Source: Parahoeflea alexandrii (GTDB lineage Bacteria; Pseudomonadota; Alphaproteobacteria; Rhizobiales; Rhizobiaceae). Taken from it: a DNA stretch of 64,000 bases. Below the pieces are notes generated by a model, which ran no database searches, had not been told where the DNA came from, and saw only the letters and a program-made list of their open reading frames with translations. The stretch's first letter is position 1; each line of letters opens with the position of its first letter. The stretch is taken from contig NZ_JAPWHB010000001.1 in the NCBI RefSeq assembly GCF_027214025.1, positions 62,001 through 126,000 of the forward strand, in the 5' to 3' direction. This document shows positions 29,047 to 38,233 of this stretch, in pieces. Position numbers and translations under genes: made by a program.

Positions 29047-31866
29047 TTGACAGATCAAAAAACACCCTCCGGACCGCTGACGCCTGGCATCGAACCGGTT
29101 TCAATCATCGAGGAAATGCAGCGTTCCTATCTCGATTACGCCATGAGCGTGATCGTCAGCCGGGCGCTGCCCGACGTGCGTGACGGGCTCAAGCCGGTGC
29201 ATCGCCGCATTCTCTACGCCATGCACGAGGGCGGTTACCACTGGAACCGCAAATATGTGAAGTCGTCGCGCATCGTCGGTGACGTGATGGGTAAATACCA
29301 CCCGCACGGCGACCAGTCGATCTATGACGCCATGGTGCGCATGGCGCAGCACTGGTCGATGGGCGCAATGCTGGTCGACGGGCAGGGCAATTTCGGCTCG
29401 ATCGACGGCGACCCGCCGGCGGCGATGCGTTACACGGAATCGCGCCTTGCCAAGCTGTCGCACGAGATGCTGGAAGACATCGACAAGGATACGGTCGACT
29501 TCCAGGACACTTACGACTCTTCCGGCTCCGAGCCGAAGGTGGTGCCGGCGCGGTTCCCCAACCTCCTGGTCAATGGCGCGGGCGGCATCGCGGTGGGTAT
29601 GGCCACCAACATTCCGCCGCACAATCTGGTCGAAGTGGTCAATGGCTGCATCGCCATCATGGACAATCCGGCGATCGAACTGCTCGACCTGATGCAGATC
29701 ATTCCCGGTCCGGATTTCCCAACCTCGGGCATCATCCTGGGGCAGGCCGGCATCCGGCAGGCGTTCGAAACCGGCCGCGGCTCGGTGATGATGCGCGGCA
29801 AGGTTCACGTCGAGCCGATGCGCAACGACCGCGAAGCCATCATCATCACCGAGGTTCCCTACCAGGTGAACAAGGCGACGATGATCGAGAAAATGGCCGA
29901 ACTGGTGCGCGACAAGCGGATCGAGGGCATTTCCGACCTGCGCGACGAATCCGACCGCCAGGGTTACCGCGTCGTCATCGAGCTCAAGCGCGATGCGGTT
30001 GCCGACGTGATCATCAACCAGCTTTACCGCTACACGCCGCTGCAGACCTCGTTCGGGGTCAACATGGTGGCGCTCAACGGCGGCAAGCCGGAGCTGATGA
30101 CGCTGATCGACATGCTCAAGGCGTTCGTGTCGTTCCGCGAGGACGTGATCACGAGGCGGACCAAGTACCTGCTGCGCAAGGCGCGCGAACGGGCCCATGT
30201 GCTGGTCGGCCTCGCCATCGCGGTCGCCAACATCGATGAGGTCATCGCGCTGATCCGCAATGCGCCGGATCCGGCAACCGCGCGCGAGCAGTTGATGACT
30301 CGGCGCTGGCCGGCGATGGATGTCGAAACGCTGATCCGGTTGATCGACGATCCGCGCCACCGCATCAATGAGGACGGCACCTACAACCTGTCCGAGGAAC
30401 AGGCGCGTGCCATTCTCGAATTGCGCCTGGCCCGCCTGACGGCGCTCGGGCGCGATGAAATCGGCGACGAACTCGGCAAGATCGGCGAGGAAATCAAGGA
30501 CTTCCTCGAAATCCTCGGCTCTCGCATGCGCGTCCAGCAGATCGTCAAGGACGAGCTGATTGCCGTGCGCGACGAGTTCGGCGTGCCGCGCCGCACCCAG
30601 ATCGTAGAGGGTGGCGCGGACATGGACGACGAGGACCTGATCGCTCGTGAGGACATGGTGGTGACCGTGAGCCACGCGGGCTACATAAAGCGGGTGCCGC
30701 TCGCCACCTACCGGGCGCAGCGCCGCGGCGGCAAGGGCCGCTCAGGCATGTCGACGCGGGACGAGGATTTCGTCACACGGCTGTTTGTCGCCAACACCCA
30801 TACGCCGGTGCTGTTCTTCTCCTCGCGTGGCATCGTCTACAAGGAAAAGGTCTGGCGCCTGCCGATAGGCACGCCGACATCCAAGGGCAAGGCGCTGATC
30901 AACATGCTGCCCTTGGAAAAGGGCGAGCGCATCACCTCGATCATGCCGCTGCCGGAGGACGAGGACAGCTGGGCCAATCTCGACGTGATGTTCGCCACCA
31001 CGCGCGGTACGGTGCGGCGCAACAAGCTCAGCGACTTCGTCCAGGTCAACCGCAACGGCAAGATCGCAATGAAGCTCGACGAGGAGGGTGACGCCATCCT
31101 CAATGTCGAGACCTGCAACGAGTTCGACGACGTGCTGCTGACCACGGCGCTGGGCCAGTGCATCCGCTTCCGGGTCGATGATGTCCGCGTCTTTGCCGGC
31201 CGCAACTCGATCGGCGTGCGCGGCATGACGCTCGGGACCGACGATCACCTGATCTCGATGACGATCGTGCATCATGTCGATGCGGAGGCGGCCGAACGCG
31301 CCGCCTACCTGAAGCGCGCCATGGCCGAACGCCGGGCCGCAACCGGCGAAGAGGTCGAGGACGTGGTTCTGGTGGGCGAGGAGGCCGAGGAGATCGGCGA
31401 ACTCTCCAACGACCGCTACGAGGAGCTGAAAGCGCGCGAGCAGTTCATCCTCACGGTTTCGGAAAAGGGCTACGGCAAGCGCTCCTCAAGCTACGAGTTC
31501 CGGATTTCCGGCCGTGGCGGCAAGGGCATCCGCGCCACCGATACCTCGAAGACCGGCGAGATCGGCCCGCTGGTCGCGGCCTTCCCGGTCGAGCAGGGCG
31601 ACCAGATCATGATGGTGTCGGACGGCGGCCAGGTGATCCGGGTTCCGGTCGGCGGCATCCGCATGGCCGGCCGCGCCACCAAGGGCGTGACCATCTTCTC
31701 GACCGCCAAGGACGAGCGCGTGGTCTCGGTCGACCGCATCAGCGAGCCGGAGGCTGAAGAAGAGCTCGGCGAGGGCGCCGAGGGCGAGGTTGCAGCAGGG
31801 ACGGCTGATGCCGTGCCGGATGCAGATACGCCAGACGCTGCGCCGGATGAAGACCCGCAGGGGTGA
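29047..31866 (+). CDS. gyrA: DNA gyrase subunit A
   Basis: GyrA breaks and rejoins DNA while gyrase introduces negative supercoils. The 939-residue protein has the winged-helix core with [20 protein letters not shown], the quinolone region [15 protein letters not shown] (residues 82-96), the active tyrosine 129 in AAMRYTE, and the C-terminal pinwheel with GyrA box QRRGGKGR. An acidic Ala/Glu/Asp tail closes it. At the place of E. coli Ser83 there is Gln90, while Asp87 is kept (Asp94). The start is TTG 29047, as no in-frame ATG fits. A 10-codon upstream ATG frame (29018-29050) ends across this start codon. Confidence 0.95.
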   Translation: MTDQKTPSGPLTPGIEPVSIIEEMQRSYLDYAMSVIVSRALPDVRDGLKPVHRRILYAMHEGGYHWNRKYVKSSRIVGDVMGKYHPHGDQSIYDAMVRMAQHWSMGAMLVDGQGNFGSIDGDPPAAMRYTESRLAKLSHEMLEDIDKDTVDFQDTYDSSGSEPKVVPARFPNLLVNGAGGIAVGMATNIPPHNLVEVVNGCIAIMDNPAIELLDLMQIIPGPDFPTSGIILGQAGIRQAFETGRGSVMMRGKVHVEPMRNDREAIIITEVPYQVNKATMIEKMAELVRDKRIEGISDLRDESDRQGYRVVIELKRDAVADVIINQLYRYTPLQTSFGVNMVALNGGKPELMTLIDMLKAFVSFREDVITRRTKYLLRKARERAHVLVGLAIAVANIDEVIALIRNAPDPATAREQLMTRRWPAMDVETLIRLIDDPRHRINEDGTYNLSEEQARAILELRLARLTALGRDEIGDELGKIGEEIKDFLEILGSRMRVQQIVKDELIAVRDEFGVPRRTQIVEGGADMDDEDLIAREDMVVTVSHAGYIKRVPLATYRAQRRGGKGRSGMSTRDEDFVTRLFVANTHTPVLFFSSRGIVYKEKVWRLPIGTPTSKGKALINMLPLEKGERITSIMPLPEDEDSWANLDVMFATTRGTVRRNKLSDFVQVNRNGKIAMKLDEEGDAILNVETCNEFDDVLLTTALGQCIRFRVDDVRVFAGRNSIGVRGMTLGTDDHLISMTIVHHVDAEAAERAAYLKRAMAERRAATGEEVEDVVLVGEEAEEIGELSNDRYEELKAREQFILTVSEKGYGKRSSSYEFRISGRGGKGIRATDTSKTGEIGPLVAAFPVEQGDQIMMVSDGGQVIRVPVGGIRMAGRATKGVTIFSTAKDERVVSVDRISEPEAEEELGEGAEGEVAAGTADAVPDADTPDAAPDEDPQG

Positions 31867-31889
31867 TCATTGGCGGATGAATGCAAAGG

Positions 31890-31915
31890 AGCCGGGGAGA
31901 AATCCCCGGCTTTTT
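31890..31915 (+). terminator. Intrinsic terminator after gyrA
   Basis: A 9-base stem (AGCCGGGGA with TCCCCGGCT) and 4-base loop is followed by TTTTT, and flanking GCAAA/TTTGC can extend the stem. Confidence 0.85.
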
Positions 31916-32119
31916 GCATGGGGTGGAGGGTGATGGAAGCCAAAAAGGGGCAGCCTGCTGCACTGTATCGAGCGGCAGACAAGGGCGGGAAGCGGACGTT
32001 CGCTGTGTCGTGAACTGCAGCTGAAATACTGGCGGCAACAGAGCGCTATTTGCCTGGCGTCTGACGTTAGTGGTAGGCACGTAGGAACGGATACCATCAA
32101 CCCCGGGGGCATTTATCGG

Positions 32120-32710
32120 ATGAATGAGCCATTAGGTATCCTGATCGGTGGGACCTCCCATGTGGGAAAATCAACCTTCGCTAAAATGGTTGCACTTGCA
32201 CTCGGCAGAGACCTGATTTCCACCGACGATCTGGCGCGCCATCCCGGCAGACCTTGGCCAACCGTGCGTGCAGAAGTTGCCGAGTATTATTCCAACCTAT
32301 CCGATGAAACCATTCACTGGTTCCTGAAGGTCCATCACGAGAACCTATGGCCCCGGATTGAGCACATAATCGACGTGCACCGACAGGCCGCCAAACCCTT
32401 TGTTCTGGAGGGAGCTGCATTGCGACCAGAATACATGGCCCGAATTGAAACGGGTGTCGTCCTTCCGTTGCTTCTGCATTGCAGTGATGCGCTACTTCGG
32501 AAACGTTTGATTGAAGGGTCGCGCCTGGAAGATGCGGATGAGGCAACCTCAGCTCTGATCGGCAAATTCATCAAGCGGTCCCTCCGAGACAACGACGACC
32601 TCCTCGATGCGGCGCGGAAGATGCAGATTCGGTGCATTGACGTGGGCGTTCCAGGAGCCATCGATACGTTGGCGAAGGAGTTGAGGGACGCATTGTCCGC
32701 ACGTTCCTAA
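32120..32710 (+). CDS. P-loop kinase-like protein
   Basis: A 196-residue P-loop NTPase. GILIGGTSHVGKSTFAKMVA is the Walker A region, DLISTDDLARHPGRPWP follows as in small-molecule kinases that resemble 2-phosphoglycerate kinase or shikimate-type enzymes, and the C-terminal half is helical with many charged residues (a possible lid in KFIKRSLRDNDDLLD). The phosphate acceptor is unknown. Base use is poorer in G and C than in gyrA upstream. It stands alone, and its stop codon overlaps a 22-base repeat that recurs at 34819. Confidence 0.72.
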   Translation: MNEPLGILIGGTSHVGKSTFAKMVALALGRDLISTDDLARHPGRPWPTVRAEVAEYYSNLSDETIHWFLKVHHENLWPRIEHIIDVHRQAAKPFVLEGAALRPEYMARIETGVVLPLLLHCSDALLRKRLIEGSRLEDADEATSALIGKFIKRSLRDNDDLLDAARKMQIRCIDVGVPGAIDTLAKELRDALSARS

Positions 32711-32731
32711 TGTCAGCCTTGGGCCGAAAGC
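32710..32731 (+). repeat. Direct repeat copy 1 flanking the GGDEF-EAL gene
   Basis: Twenty of 22 positions match the copy at 34819-34840 in the same orientation, around a shared core CCTTGGGCCGAA. Similar wording is dispersed in other rhizobial genomes, from memory. Confidence 0.65.
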
Positions 32732-32951
32732 ACCTGGGTCTCAACTGGACGTTTGGGTGAGTAGCAGACAGCGACGACTGAACCTCATCCTGGTGCACCG
32801 GCCAAAATTCAGACTTTGCCGTGCCTCACAAAGCTCAACGAAATCGAAACTGGTTTGCGTTCGTCTAACAGCGCCGCTCAATAATCGGGGCACTTTTTAA
32901 ACAGTTTGCAACCTAAAGCAGTTAAGCATGGTTTGCGCTGTGGAGGGTTAC

Positions 32952-34793
32952 ATGCTGCTCAAACTGCAAAACAGTATTCTGAAGATGGTTGCACAAGGCC
33001 AGGAGCTTGGCGTGATGTTGACGCGGCTCTGTTCTGAGGTGGAACTGCTGTTGCCCGGCGCACATGCCTCGATCCTGACCCTCGATGACAAGAATCTGTT
33101 GCATCCCTGCGCCGCGCCAAGCCTTCCCGCTCAATACACGGGCGCGCTTGACAATATTTCTATCGGACCCTCGGTAGGCTCCTGCGGAACCGCTGCATTC
33201 CTGCAGAAGAGTGTCACCGTCATTGACATCGAACACGATCCGCTCTGGGAACCCTACAAGTCACTTGCCTTGTCTTTTGGACTGCGAGCCTGCTTTTCCA
33301 GCCCGATCTTTGGCAGCAATGGAACTGTCCTTGGCACATTTGCGCTTTACTTCGAAGAGACACGGGCGCCGACGCCCCTAGAGGAAAGCATCGTTATCGG
33401 TTGCTTGCCTCTGTGCATGATTGCACTGGAGTCCCACGAGCGCCTGCAGGAACACCGACGTCTGGCGTTTACCGATGTGATGACCGGCCTGCCAAACCGC
33501 GCCAAATTTAACGAGGCCCTGCAGAAAAAGGGATCGACCGATGAATGGTCACTGCTCCTTCTCGATGTCGATCATCTCAAAACCGTAAATGACACATTCG
33601 GACATGCGGCTGGAGACGACCTGATATCAGCAGTTGCCTCAAGGCTGGCAAGCGCGGCTCACCCCTTGCCGGCCTATCGTCTGGGAGGTGACGAGTTTGC
33701 CGTGATCCTCGATGAATCATGCCGAAAGCCTCTTGAAGAGATCGTCGGCCGGATCGTTGCTACGGTCAGCCAGCCAGTCAAGTGCAGCGGTCATACTATC
33801 CTTCCGACTGTCACCATCGGCGTCGCTCAATCCAGCGAACGCTTTTCTGTTGCTGAGACCCGCCATCATGCGGATATCGCTCTCTACCATGCCAAGGAGG
33901 AAAGCCGGGGGACCTTTGCCATCTATGATGAAGCGATTGCATCTGTGATCCTGAAGCGTGCAGAGGCTATCCGGAATGTCGCCGAAGCGTTGAACGACAA
34001 TCGGATCGAAGCCTGGTACCAGCCGATTGTCCGCATTGATACGGGCGAAGTGGTTGGCGTGGAAGCTCTGGCACGTATGCGATTGAGCGACGGCACGATG
34101 GTTCCCGCAGCTCAATTCCACGAAGCAACAAGAGATGCCCAGGTTGCGGTAAACCTGACGCAGCATATGAGCAGATGCATCAGCCGCGATGTTGGCAATT
34201 GGCTACGACGGGGCATTCCCTTCCAGCACGTCGGCATCAATCTGTCTGCTGCCGATTTCAGCGGCAATGATCTCTTGGAGAGTCTGGAAAAAACATTCGC
34301 AGCCGAAAATGTCCCACTTCACCATGTGATCCTGGAAGTAACTGAATCGGTTTATATTTGCGAACGAGATCAGAACGTTGCGAACAAGATCGGTTCATTC
34401 CGGGCGGCAGGTTTCAAAGTTGCACTCGACGACTTTGGCACCGGTTTCGCATCCCTGACCCATCTGATTACAGTTCCTGTTGATATCATCAAGATCGACA
34501 AGAGCTTTGTCGATCATTTGGGCCCCGAGGACGCGGGAACTTGCATTGTTGAAGGTATTATTCACATCGCCAAGGGTATGGGCATGCGTGTGATTGCTGA
34601 GGGTGTTGAAACAGTAGCTCAAGCGGAGCTGCTGCTTGAGCGGGGCTGCATCCTTGGACAAGGATATCTCTATTCGAAAGCAATTCCAGCGGATGAGATG
34701 ACAACATTGCTGGAAAGGCGCGGACAAAGGTACGATAGCGCAACCAAGGTTGAGGGCGACGTTCAAAGGCGTGGGGAAACTCGCGCTTACTGA
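32952..34793 (+). CDS. GAF-GGDEF-EAL protein (cyclic di-GMP turnover)
   Basis: A 613-residue cytoplasmic signalling protein. The GAF domain (about 20-155) includes SVGSCGTAAFLQKSV and ACFSSPIFGSNGTVLGTFA. The diguanylate cyclase domain (165-335) has RLGGDEF with an intact GGDEF and no RxxD inhibitory site. The phosphodiesterase domain (350-595) has GVEALAR, INLSAADF, EVTES, LDDFGTGFASL, KIDKSF, AEGVET and GQGYLYSKA, so both activities may be alive. No membrane span is seen. GGAGGG precedes ATG 32952; an upstream ATG at 32928 is possible. The gene is bracketed by a 22-base direct repeat and has a less GC-rich style than its surroundings. Confidence 0.92.
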   Translation: MLLKLQNSILKMVAQGQELGVMLTRLCSEVELLLPGAHASILTLDDKNLLHPCAAPSLPAQYTGALDNISIGPSVGSCGTAAFLQKSVTVIDIEHDPLWEPYKSLALSFGLRACFSSPIFGSNGTVLGTFALYFEETRAPTPLEESIVIGCLPLCMIALESHERLQEHRRLAFTDVMTGLPNRAKFNEALQKKGSTDEWSLLLLDVDHLKTVNDTFGHAAGDDLISAVASRLASAAHPLPAYRLGGDEFAVILDESCRKPLEEIVGRIVATVSQPVKCSGHTILPTVTIGVAQSSERFSVAETRHHADIALYHAKEESRGTFAIYDEAIASVILKRAEAIRNVAEALNDNRIEAWYQPIVRIDTGEVVGVEALARMRLSDGTMVPAAQFHEATRDAQVAVNLTQHMSRCISRDVGNWLRRGIPFQHVGINLSAADFSGNDLLESLEKTFAAENVPLHHVILEVTESVYICERDQNVANKIGSFRAAGFKVALDDFGTGFASLTHLITVPVDIIKIDKSFVDHLGPEDAGTCIVEGIIHIAKGMGMRVIAEGVETVAQAELLLERGCILGQGYLYSKAIPADEMTTLLERRGQRYDSATKVEGDVQRRGETRAY

Positions 34794-34818
34794 TCTTTGT
34801 GTCACCGACAGGGCTTTG

Positions 34819-34840
34819 ATGTCTGCCTTGGGCCGAACGC
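34819..34840 (+). repeat. Direct repeat copy 2 flanking the GGDEF-EAL gene
   Basis: Matches the copy at 32710-32731 at 20 of 22 positions, same orientation. It lies 25 bases after the GGDEF-EAL stop. Confidence 0.65.
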
Positions 34841-34926
34841 TACCCAACAGCCGTTATCCACTCCTGCCACAATCTGTCACCATTCATGCTATATTCCGCC
34901 GTCGCCACCATCCCCGGAGCCCTCGT

Positions 34927-35628
34927 TTGTCCCGTGCCGGCCGTCTTCTTGAGCTCCTGCAGGCCTTCCGGCGTTACACCCGGCCGGTCAGCGGGGCGAC
35001 GCTTGCCGAGGAACTCGGCGTGTCGCTTAGGACCATCTATCGCGATATCGAGGCGCTGAAGGCGCAAGGGGCGGCGATTGACGGGGAGGCGGGCGTGGGT
35101 TTCGTACTCAAGCCCGGCTTCATGCTGCCCCCCTTGATGTTTTCCGAGGACGAGATCGAGGCGCTGGTTCTGGGCTCGCGCTGGGTGGCCGAACGGGCCG
35201 ACCAACCGCTCGGCCAGGCGGCGCGCAATGCTCTGACCAAGATCGCGGCGGTGCTGCCGCCGGATTTGCGAGCCGGGCTTGACGAGTCCACGCTGCTGGT
35301 GGTTCCGGGCGACCGGCTTGCCGCCGGCGAAAGCGAGTTGCCGCTGATCCGCGACGCCATCCGCCGCCAGCGCAAACTCACCATCGCCTATGCCGACGCC
35401 GCGGGCGCCGCGTCCCAACGCACCATCTGGCCGATCGCGCTGGCGTTCTTCGACCGCACCCGGGTGATCGTGGCCTGGTGCGAATTGCGCAATGATTTCC
35501 GGCATTTCAGGGCCGACAGGATTGTCAGCCTGACAATGGAATCGGCCGCCTACCCGCAGCGGCGGGCGGCGCTGATGAAGCAATGGCAGGACAGGGAAAA
35601 CATTCATCTCAGGCCGCGGGCCGATTGA
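34927..35628 (+). CDS. YafY-type HTH/WYL transcriptional regulator
   Basis: A 233-residue regulator. The N-terminal winged helix-turn-helix (RAGRLLELLQAFRRYTRPVS, then LAEELGVSLRTIYRDIEALK) is the DeoR/HTH_11 type, and the second half is a WYL domain with IRRQRKLTIAYADAAG and RTIWPIALAFFDRTRVIVAWCELR. WYL domains sense small ligands or nucleic acids. I take TTG 34927 as start; the open frame extends upstream without domain content. It faces the same way as the VOC gene 95 bases downstream, a frequent pairing in which the regulator controls the VOC gene. Confidence 0.87.
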   Translation: MSRAGRLLELLQAFRRYTRPVSGATLAEELGVSLRTIYRDIEALKAQGAAIDGEAGVGFVLKPGFMLPPLMFSEDEIEALVLGSRWVAERADQPLGQAARNALTKIAAVLPPDLRAGLDESTLLVVPGDRLAAGESELPLIRDAIRRQRKLTIAYADAAGAASQRTIWPIALAFFDRTRVIVAWCELRNDFRHFRADRIVSLTMESAAYPQRRAALMKQWQDRENIHLRPRAD

Positions 35629-35723
35629 ATTCCTGTTTTATGCTGACAGAAAATGGCAGTATAAAATTGTATTCTCCGTCATGACCAGAAGGTCATGTTT
35701 TCTTGAATTGACGGAGAAAGAAG

Positions 35724-36095
35724 ATGCTGAATTTCGATTTCGTGCTGCTGCATGTCGCCGATCCGGTGGCGAGCGCCGGTTTTTATTCCGATATCCTGGG
35801 CAAACCGGTCCTCCAGTCGCGCCCCGGCTTTGCCATGCTGCCGCTCAGCGACGCGGTTACGCTTGGGCTCTGGCTGGCTGCCGATGTTGCGCCCGGAGGT
35901 GGCGGCAAGCCTGGCGCCAGCGAGATTTCGTTCGATGTTGCCGATGTACCGGCGCTGGAACAGATTTACTCTGCCTGGAACGCAAGGGGTCTGCCGATCC
36001 TGACCGAGCCGGTCGAGATGCCGTTCGGCCACACATTCGTGGCCTCGGATCCGGACGGTCACCGGATACGGGTGGTCGCAAGCACCAGGACCTGA
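35724..36095 (+). CDS. VOC superfamily protein
   Basis: A 123-residue glyoxalase-fold protein. NFDFVLLHVADPVASAGFYS opens the first half and VEMPFGHTFVASDPDGHRIRV closes the second, with the metal-site His/Glu-like residues expected in both. A GGAGAAAG ribosome binding site precedes the ATG. It probably binds or modifies a small electrophile or antibiotic, but no substrate can be named. The YafY-type regulator directly upstream may control it. Confidence 0.83.
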   Translation: MLNFDFVLLHVADPVASAGFYSDILGKPVLQSRPGFAMLPLSDAVTLGLWLAADVAPGGGGKPGASEISFDVADVPALEQIYSAWNARGLPILTEPVEMPFGHTFVASDPDGHRIRVVASTRT

Positions 36096-36118
36096 CAGGT
36101 TCCGGCTTGCAACAAAAT

Positions 36119-36152
36119 GGCCCGGTTTGCGGATTGATCCGCGGACCGGGCC
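36119..36152. terminator. Strong stem-loop, terminator of flanking genes
   Basis: GGCCCGGT pairs with ACCGGGCC and an inner GCGGAT pairs with ATCCGC, giving a long hairpin. Read leftward it is followed by ATTTTGTT, so it mainly ends the small gene at 36188-36313; it may also end the VOC gene. Confidence 0.65.
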
Positions 36153-36187
36153 TGGATACCGGCGAGAGCGATATCTTACTGGCAGGT

Positions 36188-36313
36188 CTAGCGGCTGTGG
36201 GTCCAGACCGGGTCTGCGGATTTGTCGGGCATTTCACGGCGCAGGGCACCGAGTACGAGGCCGCTGAAGAGTGCAACGATCATCAGGGCAAGCAAGGCGA
36301 GAGCTATGGTCAT
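36188..36313 (-). CDS. Small single-span membrane protein (41 aa)
   Basis: A 41-residue protein, MTIALALLALMIVALFSGLV then LGALRREMPDKSADPVWTHSR: one membrane span followed by a charged tail. AAAGGACAACCGTG gives a ribosome binding site and a hairpin terminator follows the stop, which together argue for a real gene. No family is recognised. It lies between the VOC and transglutaminase genes. The rest of the 36096-36434 gap shows no further gene. Confidence 0.55.
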   Translation of the reverse strand: MTIALALLALMIVALFSGLVLGALRREMPDKSADPVWTHSR

Positions 36314-36434
36314 CACGGTTGTCCTTTCGTCGCACCAATTGTTGATGCAGACACAATGACAAATCCTGAATGAACCTAACCTGAATGGATTCATCGTTAA
36401 TGTCCGATGAGACAATTCGATCCAGTTTGCTTGA

Positions 36435-37346
36435 TCAGAACAGGTGAACCGCGCCGGGCATGGCCAGGCCGAAATCCGGCCCCTTGTCGCGCGGCGGCGG
36501 CAGGGTCTGCAGCATCGCATGTACCTGCTGATCGCTGGTGCCGTCTTCGATCTGCGTGGTCCAGACCCGGAATGAGGCAAGCTGATAGGCGCCGAAGGAG
36601 GTGATCATCGCCACGTCCGATGCATCGTTGCCGCGCACCATCAGGATGCGGCCAATGCGTGGGACATTGTAGCGGGCGTCGACCGTGTGCCATTCGCCGC
36701 CGAGAAAGACCTCGAACCAGGCACAGAAATCATCAAATCCCGTGTCAGGCACGCCGATGTCGCCGAGATAGCCGCTGGCATAGCGTGCCGGGATGTTCAT
36801 GGCGCGGCAGAGGCTGACGCCGAGATGGGCGAAATCGCGGCAGACGCCGGATTTTTCTTCCAGCACATCCCGCGCGGTCTTGTCAGGACGGCCGAACTTG
36901 TAGCCGAAGGTTACATGATTGTGGACGAAGGTGCAGATCGCCTGCACCCGGGGCCAGCCTTCCTGGGTGGCGCCGAACTTGGCCCAGGCGAAATTGCTCA
37001 GGCTGTCGGAATCGCAATAGCGGCTTGCGGTGAGGAAGTTGAGCGTCTGGTCGGGCAGATCCTCGATCCGGTGCTGGATCGCGTGGGTCGGCTGGTTGTC
37101 CGGGGCGCCGCTGACCTCGGCCGCGCAGTCGGACCAGAAGGTGGTTCTGCCGTAATCGGCCACCGCACGGGAGATGCGGTTGCCGTAATTGTCGACGTAG
37201 GATCTGATCGGCGTCAGACTGGTCGACCTGACATGGTCCTCGCCGATCAGCCGTCCCGCAAATTCCGTATGGGTGGAAAGAGCCAGCAGCATCGGTACCG
37301 GTGCAGGGCAGTCAACGATGATTTCAAACCCGAACCTGATCAGCAT
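36435..37346 (-). CDS. Transglutaminase-like cysteine protease family protein
   Basis: A 303-residue cytoplasmic protein with a transglutaminase-like core. The N-terminal 100 residues are the bacterial transglutaminase N-domain (IRFGFEIIVDCPAPVPMLLAL). The triad is in EEKSGVCRDFAHLGVSLCRA (Cys), GGEWHTVDARYN (His and Asp). Family members cleave peptides or crosslink; some act with the alpha-E/circularly permuted ATP-grasp genes, which are not adjacent here. ATG 37346 is the first Met of the N-domain. Confidence 0.87.
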   Translation of the reverse strand: MLIRFGFEIIVDCPAPVPMLLALSTHTEFAGRLIGEDHVRSTSLTPIRSYVDNYGNRISRAVADYGRTTFWSDCAAEVSGAPDNQPTHAIQHRIEDLPDQTLNFLTASRYCDSDSLSNFAWAKFGATQEGWPRVQAICTFVHNHVTFGYKFGRPDKTARDVLEEKSGVCRDFAHLGVSLCRAMNIPARYASGYLGDIGVPDTGFDDFCAWFEVFLGGEWHTVDARYNVPRIGRILMVRGNDASDVAMITSFGAYQLASFRVWTTQIEDGTSDQQVHAMLQTLPPPRDKGPDFGLAMPGAVHLF

Positions 37347-37727
37347 GCCGGCACCTTTCGTGATGAACGCGAGCAACGCCCGGGACGTCGTCTGGTTCCA
37401 ATGACCCGGCCGGAGAATCTGGCACGGTGGCGCGTTCGCGAATGAACGCCGTGCAGTATGGCACGGGCAGGCGCAATTGGCGCTGTTCTTTTTCGCAGGT
37501 GCACAATCGCCGGTCCGGTCCAGGCGGCGTCTGGTGAGTGCGCGCAGTTTCGCCTTTGATAAACCGCAATAGAGGCGTATGGATAGGGCGTGATAATTCA
37601 AGCGTTGCGTGGGAACGTTCAACGCGGGCTCAGCGCCTCATCGCTTGCATCTCGTTATCGAATTGAAAAATTGCCGCTCCGTGCGCAGCATTGCCGCACC
37701 GGGCGCAGACAGTATTGGATAGTATGA
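37347..37727. other. Divergent intergenic region, no gene seen
   Basis: This stretch lies upstream of both the transglutaminase gene (leftward) and the small gene at 37728 (rightward). Open frames across it are only shadows of no known family. No clear promoter pair was identified. Confidence 0.45.
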
Positions 37728-37940
37728 ATGGCCAAGAACATCTTCACCAAGGGACAACATGTTGCGCTCCAGTCCCGCGTCGGACTGTCGCCGCGCACCC
37801 CGATGGAATTCACCGTGCTGATGCGGCTGCCTGACAACCAGGGCAAGGCGCAGTACCGGATCCGCAATGACGAGCAGGGGCACGAACGGGTGGAGCAGGG
37901 CAGCAACCTCGAGCTCATCGTCTCGGTCACCAGCGCATAG
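37728..37940 (+). CDS. Small conserved-looking protein, 70 aa
   Basis: A 70-residue soluble protein with a beta-rich pattern: GQHVALQSRVGLSPRTPMEF, TVLMRLPDNQGKAQYRIRN and a final LELIVSVTSA. I recall similar short hypothetical proteins in rhizobia but cannot name a domain. An overlapping ATG four bases upstream is out of frame. GGAT lies just ahead. Function unknown. Confidence 0.65.
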   Translation: MAKNIFTKGQHVALQSRVGLSPRTPMEFTVLMRLPDNQGKAQYRIRNDEQGHERVEQGSNLELIVSVTSA

Positions 37941-38058
37941 CCCGAATTTGCCGCGGCCGGCGCCACGCCGGCCCTGACGAGACTACCCCCTTATCGCGTA
38001 AAATCTCTGGATGCGGCCAATCCCGGTCAACCAGACAAAACGCCTGAACTGGAAAACC

Positions 38059-38199
38059 ATGGCCAAGGGTCAGATGAGATCAAGCAAGGAAGTCCGCAAG
38101 CCGAAGAAGGACAAGGCCGCGGCCAAGGCCGCGCCGGTGCTTGGCGCTGCGGTCAAGCAGCTTGAAACAAATCCGTTTCAGAAAAAAACCAAGAAGTGA
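38059..38199 (+). CDS. Small lysine-rich protein, 46 aa
   Basis: A 46-residue very basic protein starting MAKGQMRSSKEVRKPKKDK and ending NPFQKKTKK. It has the look of short, disordered, nucleic-acid-associated proteins often annotated as hypothetical in rhizobia. GGAAAA lies before ATG 38059; an in-frame ATG at 38011 would add 16 residues. The DUF1488 gene begins 34 bases after its stop, and they may be co-transcribed. Confidence 0.6.
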   Translation: MAKGQMRSSKEVRKPKKDKAAAKAAPVLGAAVKQLETNPFQKKTKK

Positions 38200-38233
38200 G
38201 ACCGCGCCGGATCGTCTGGCTGGTATCAGGAAG

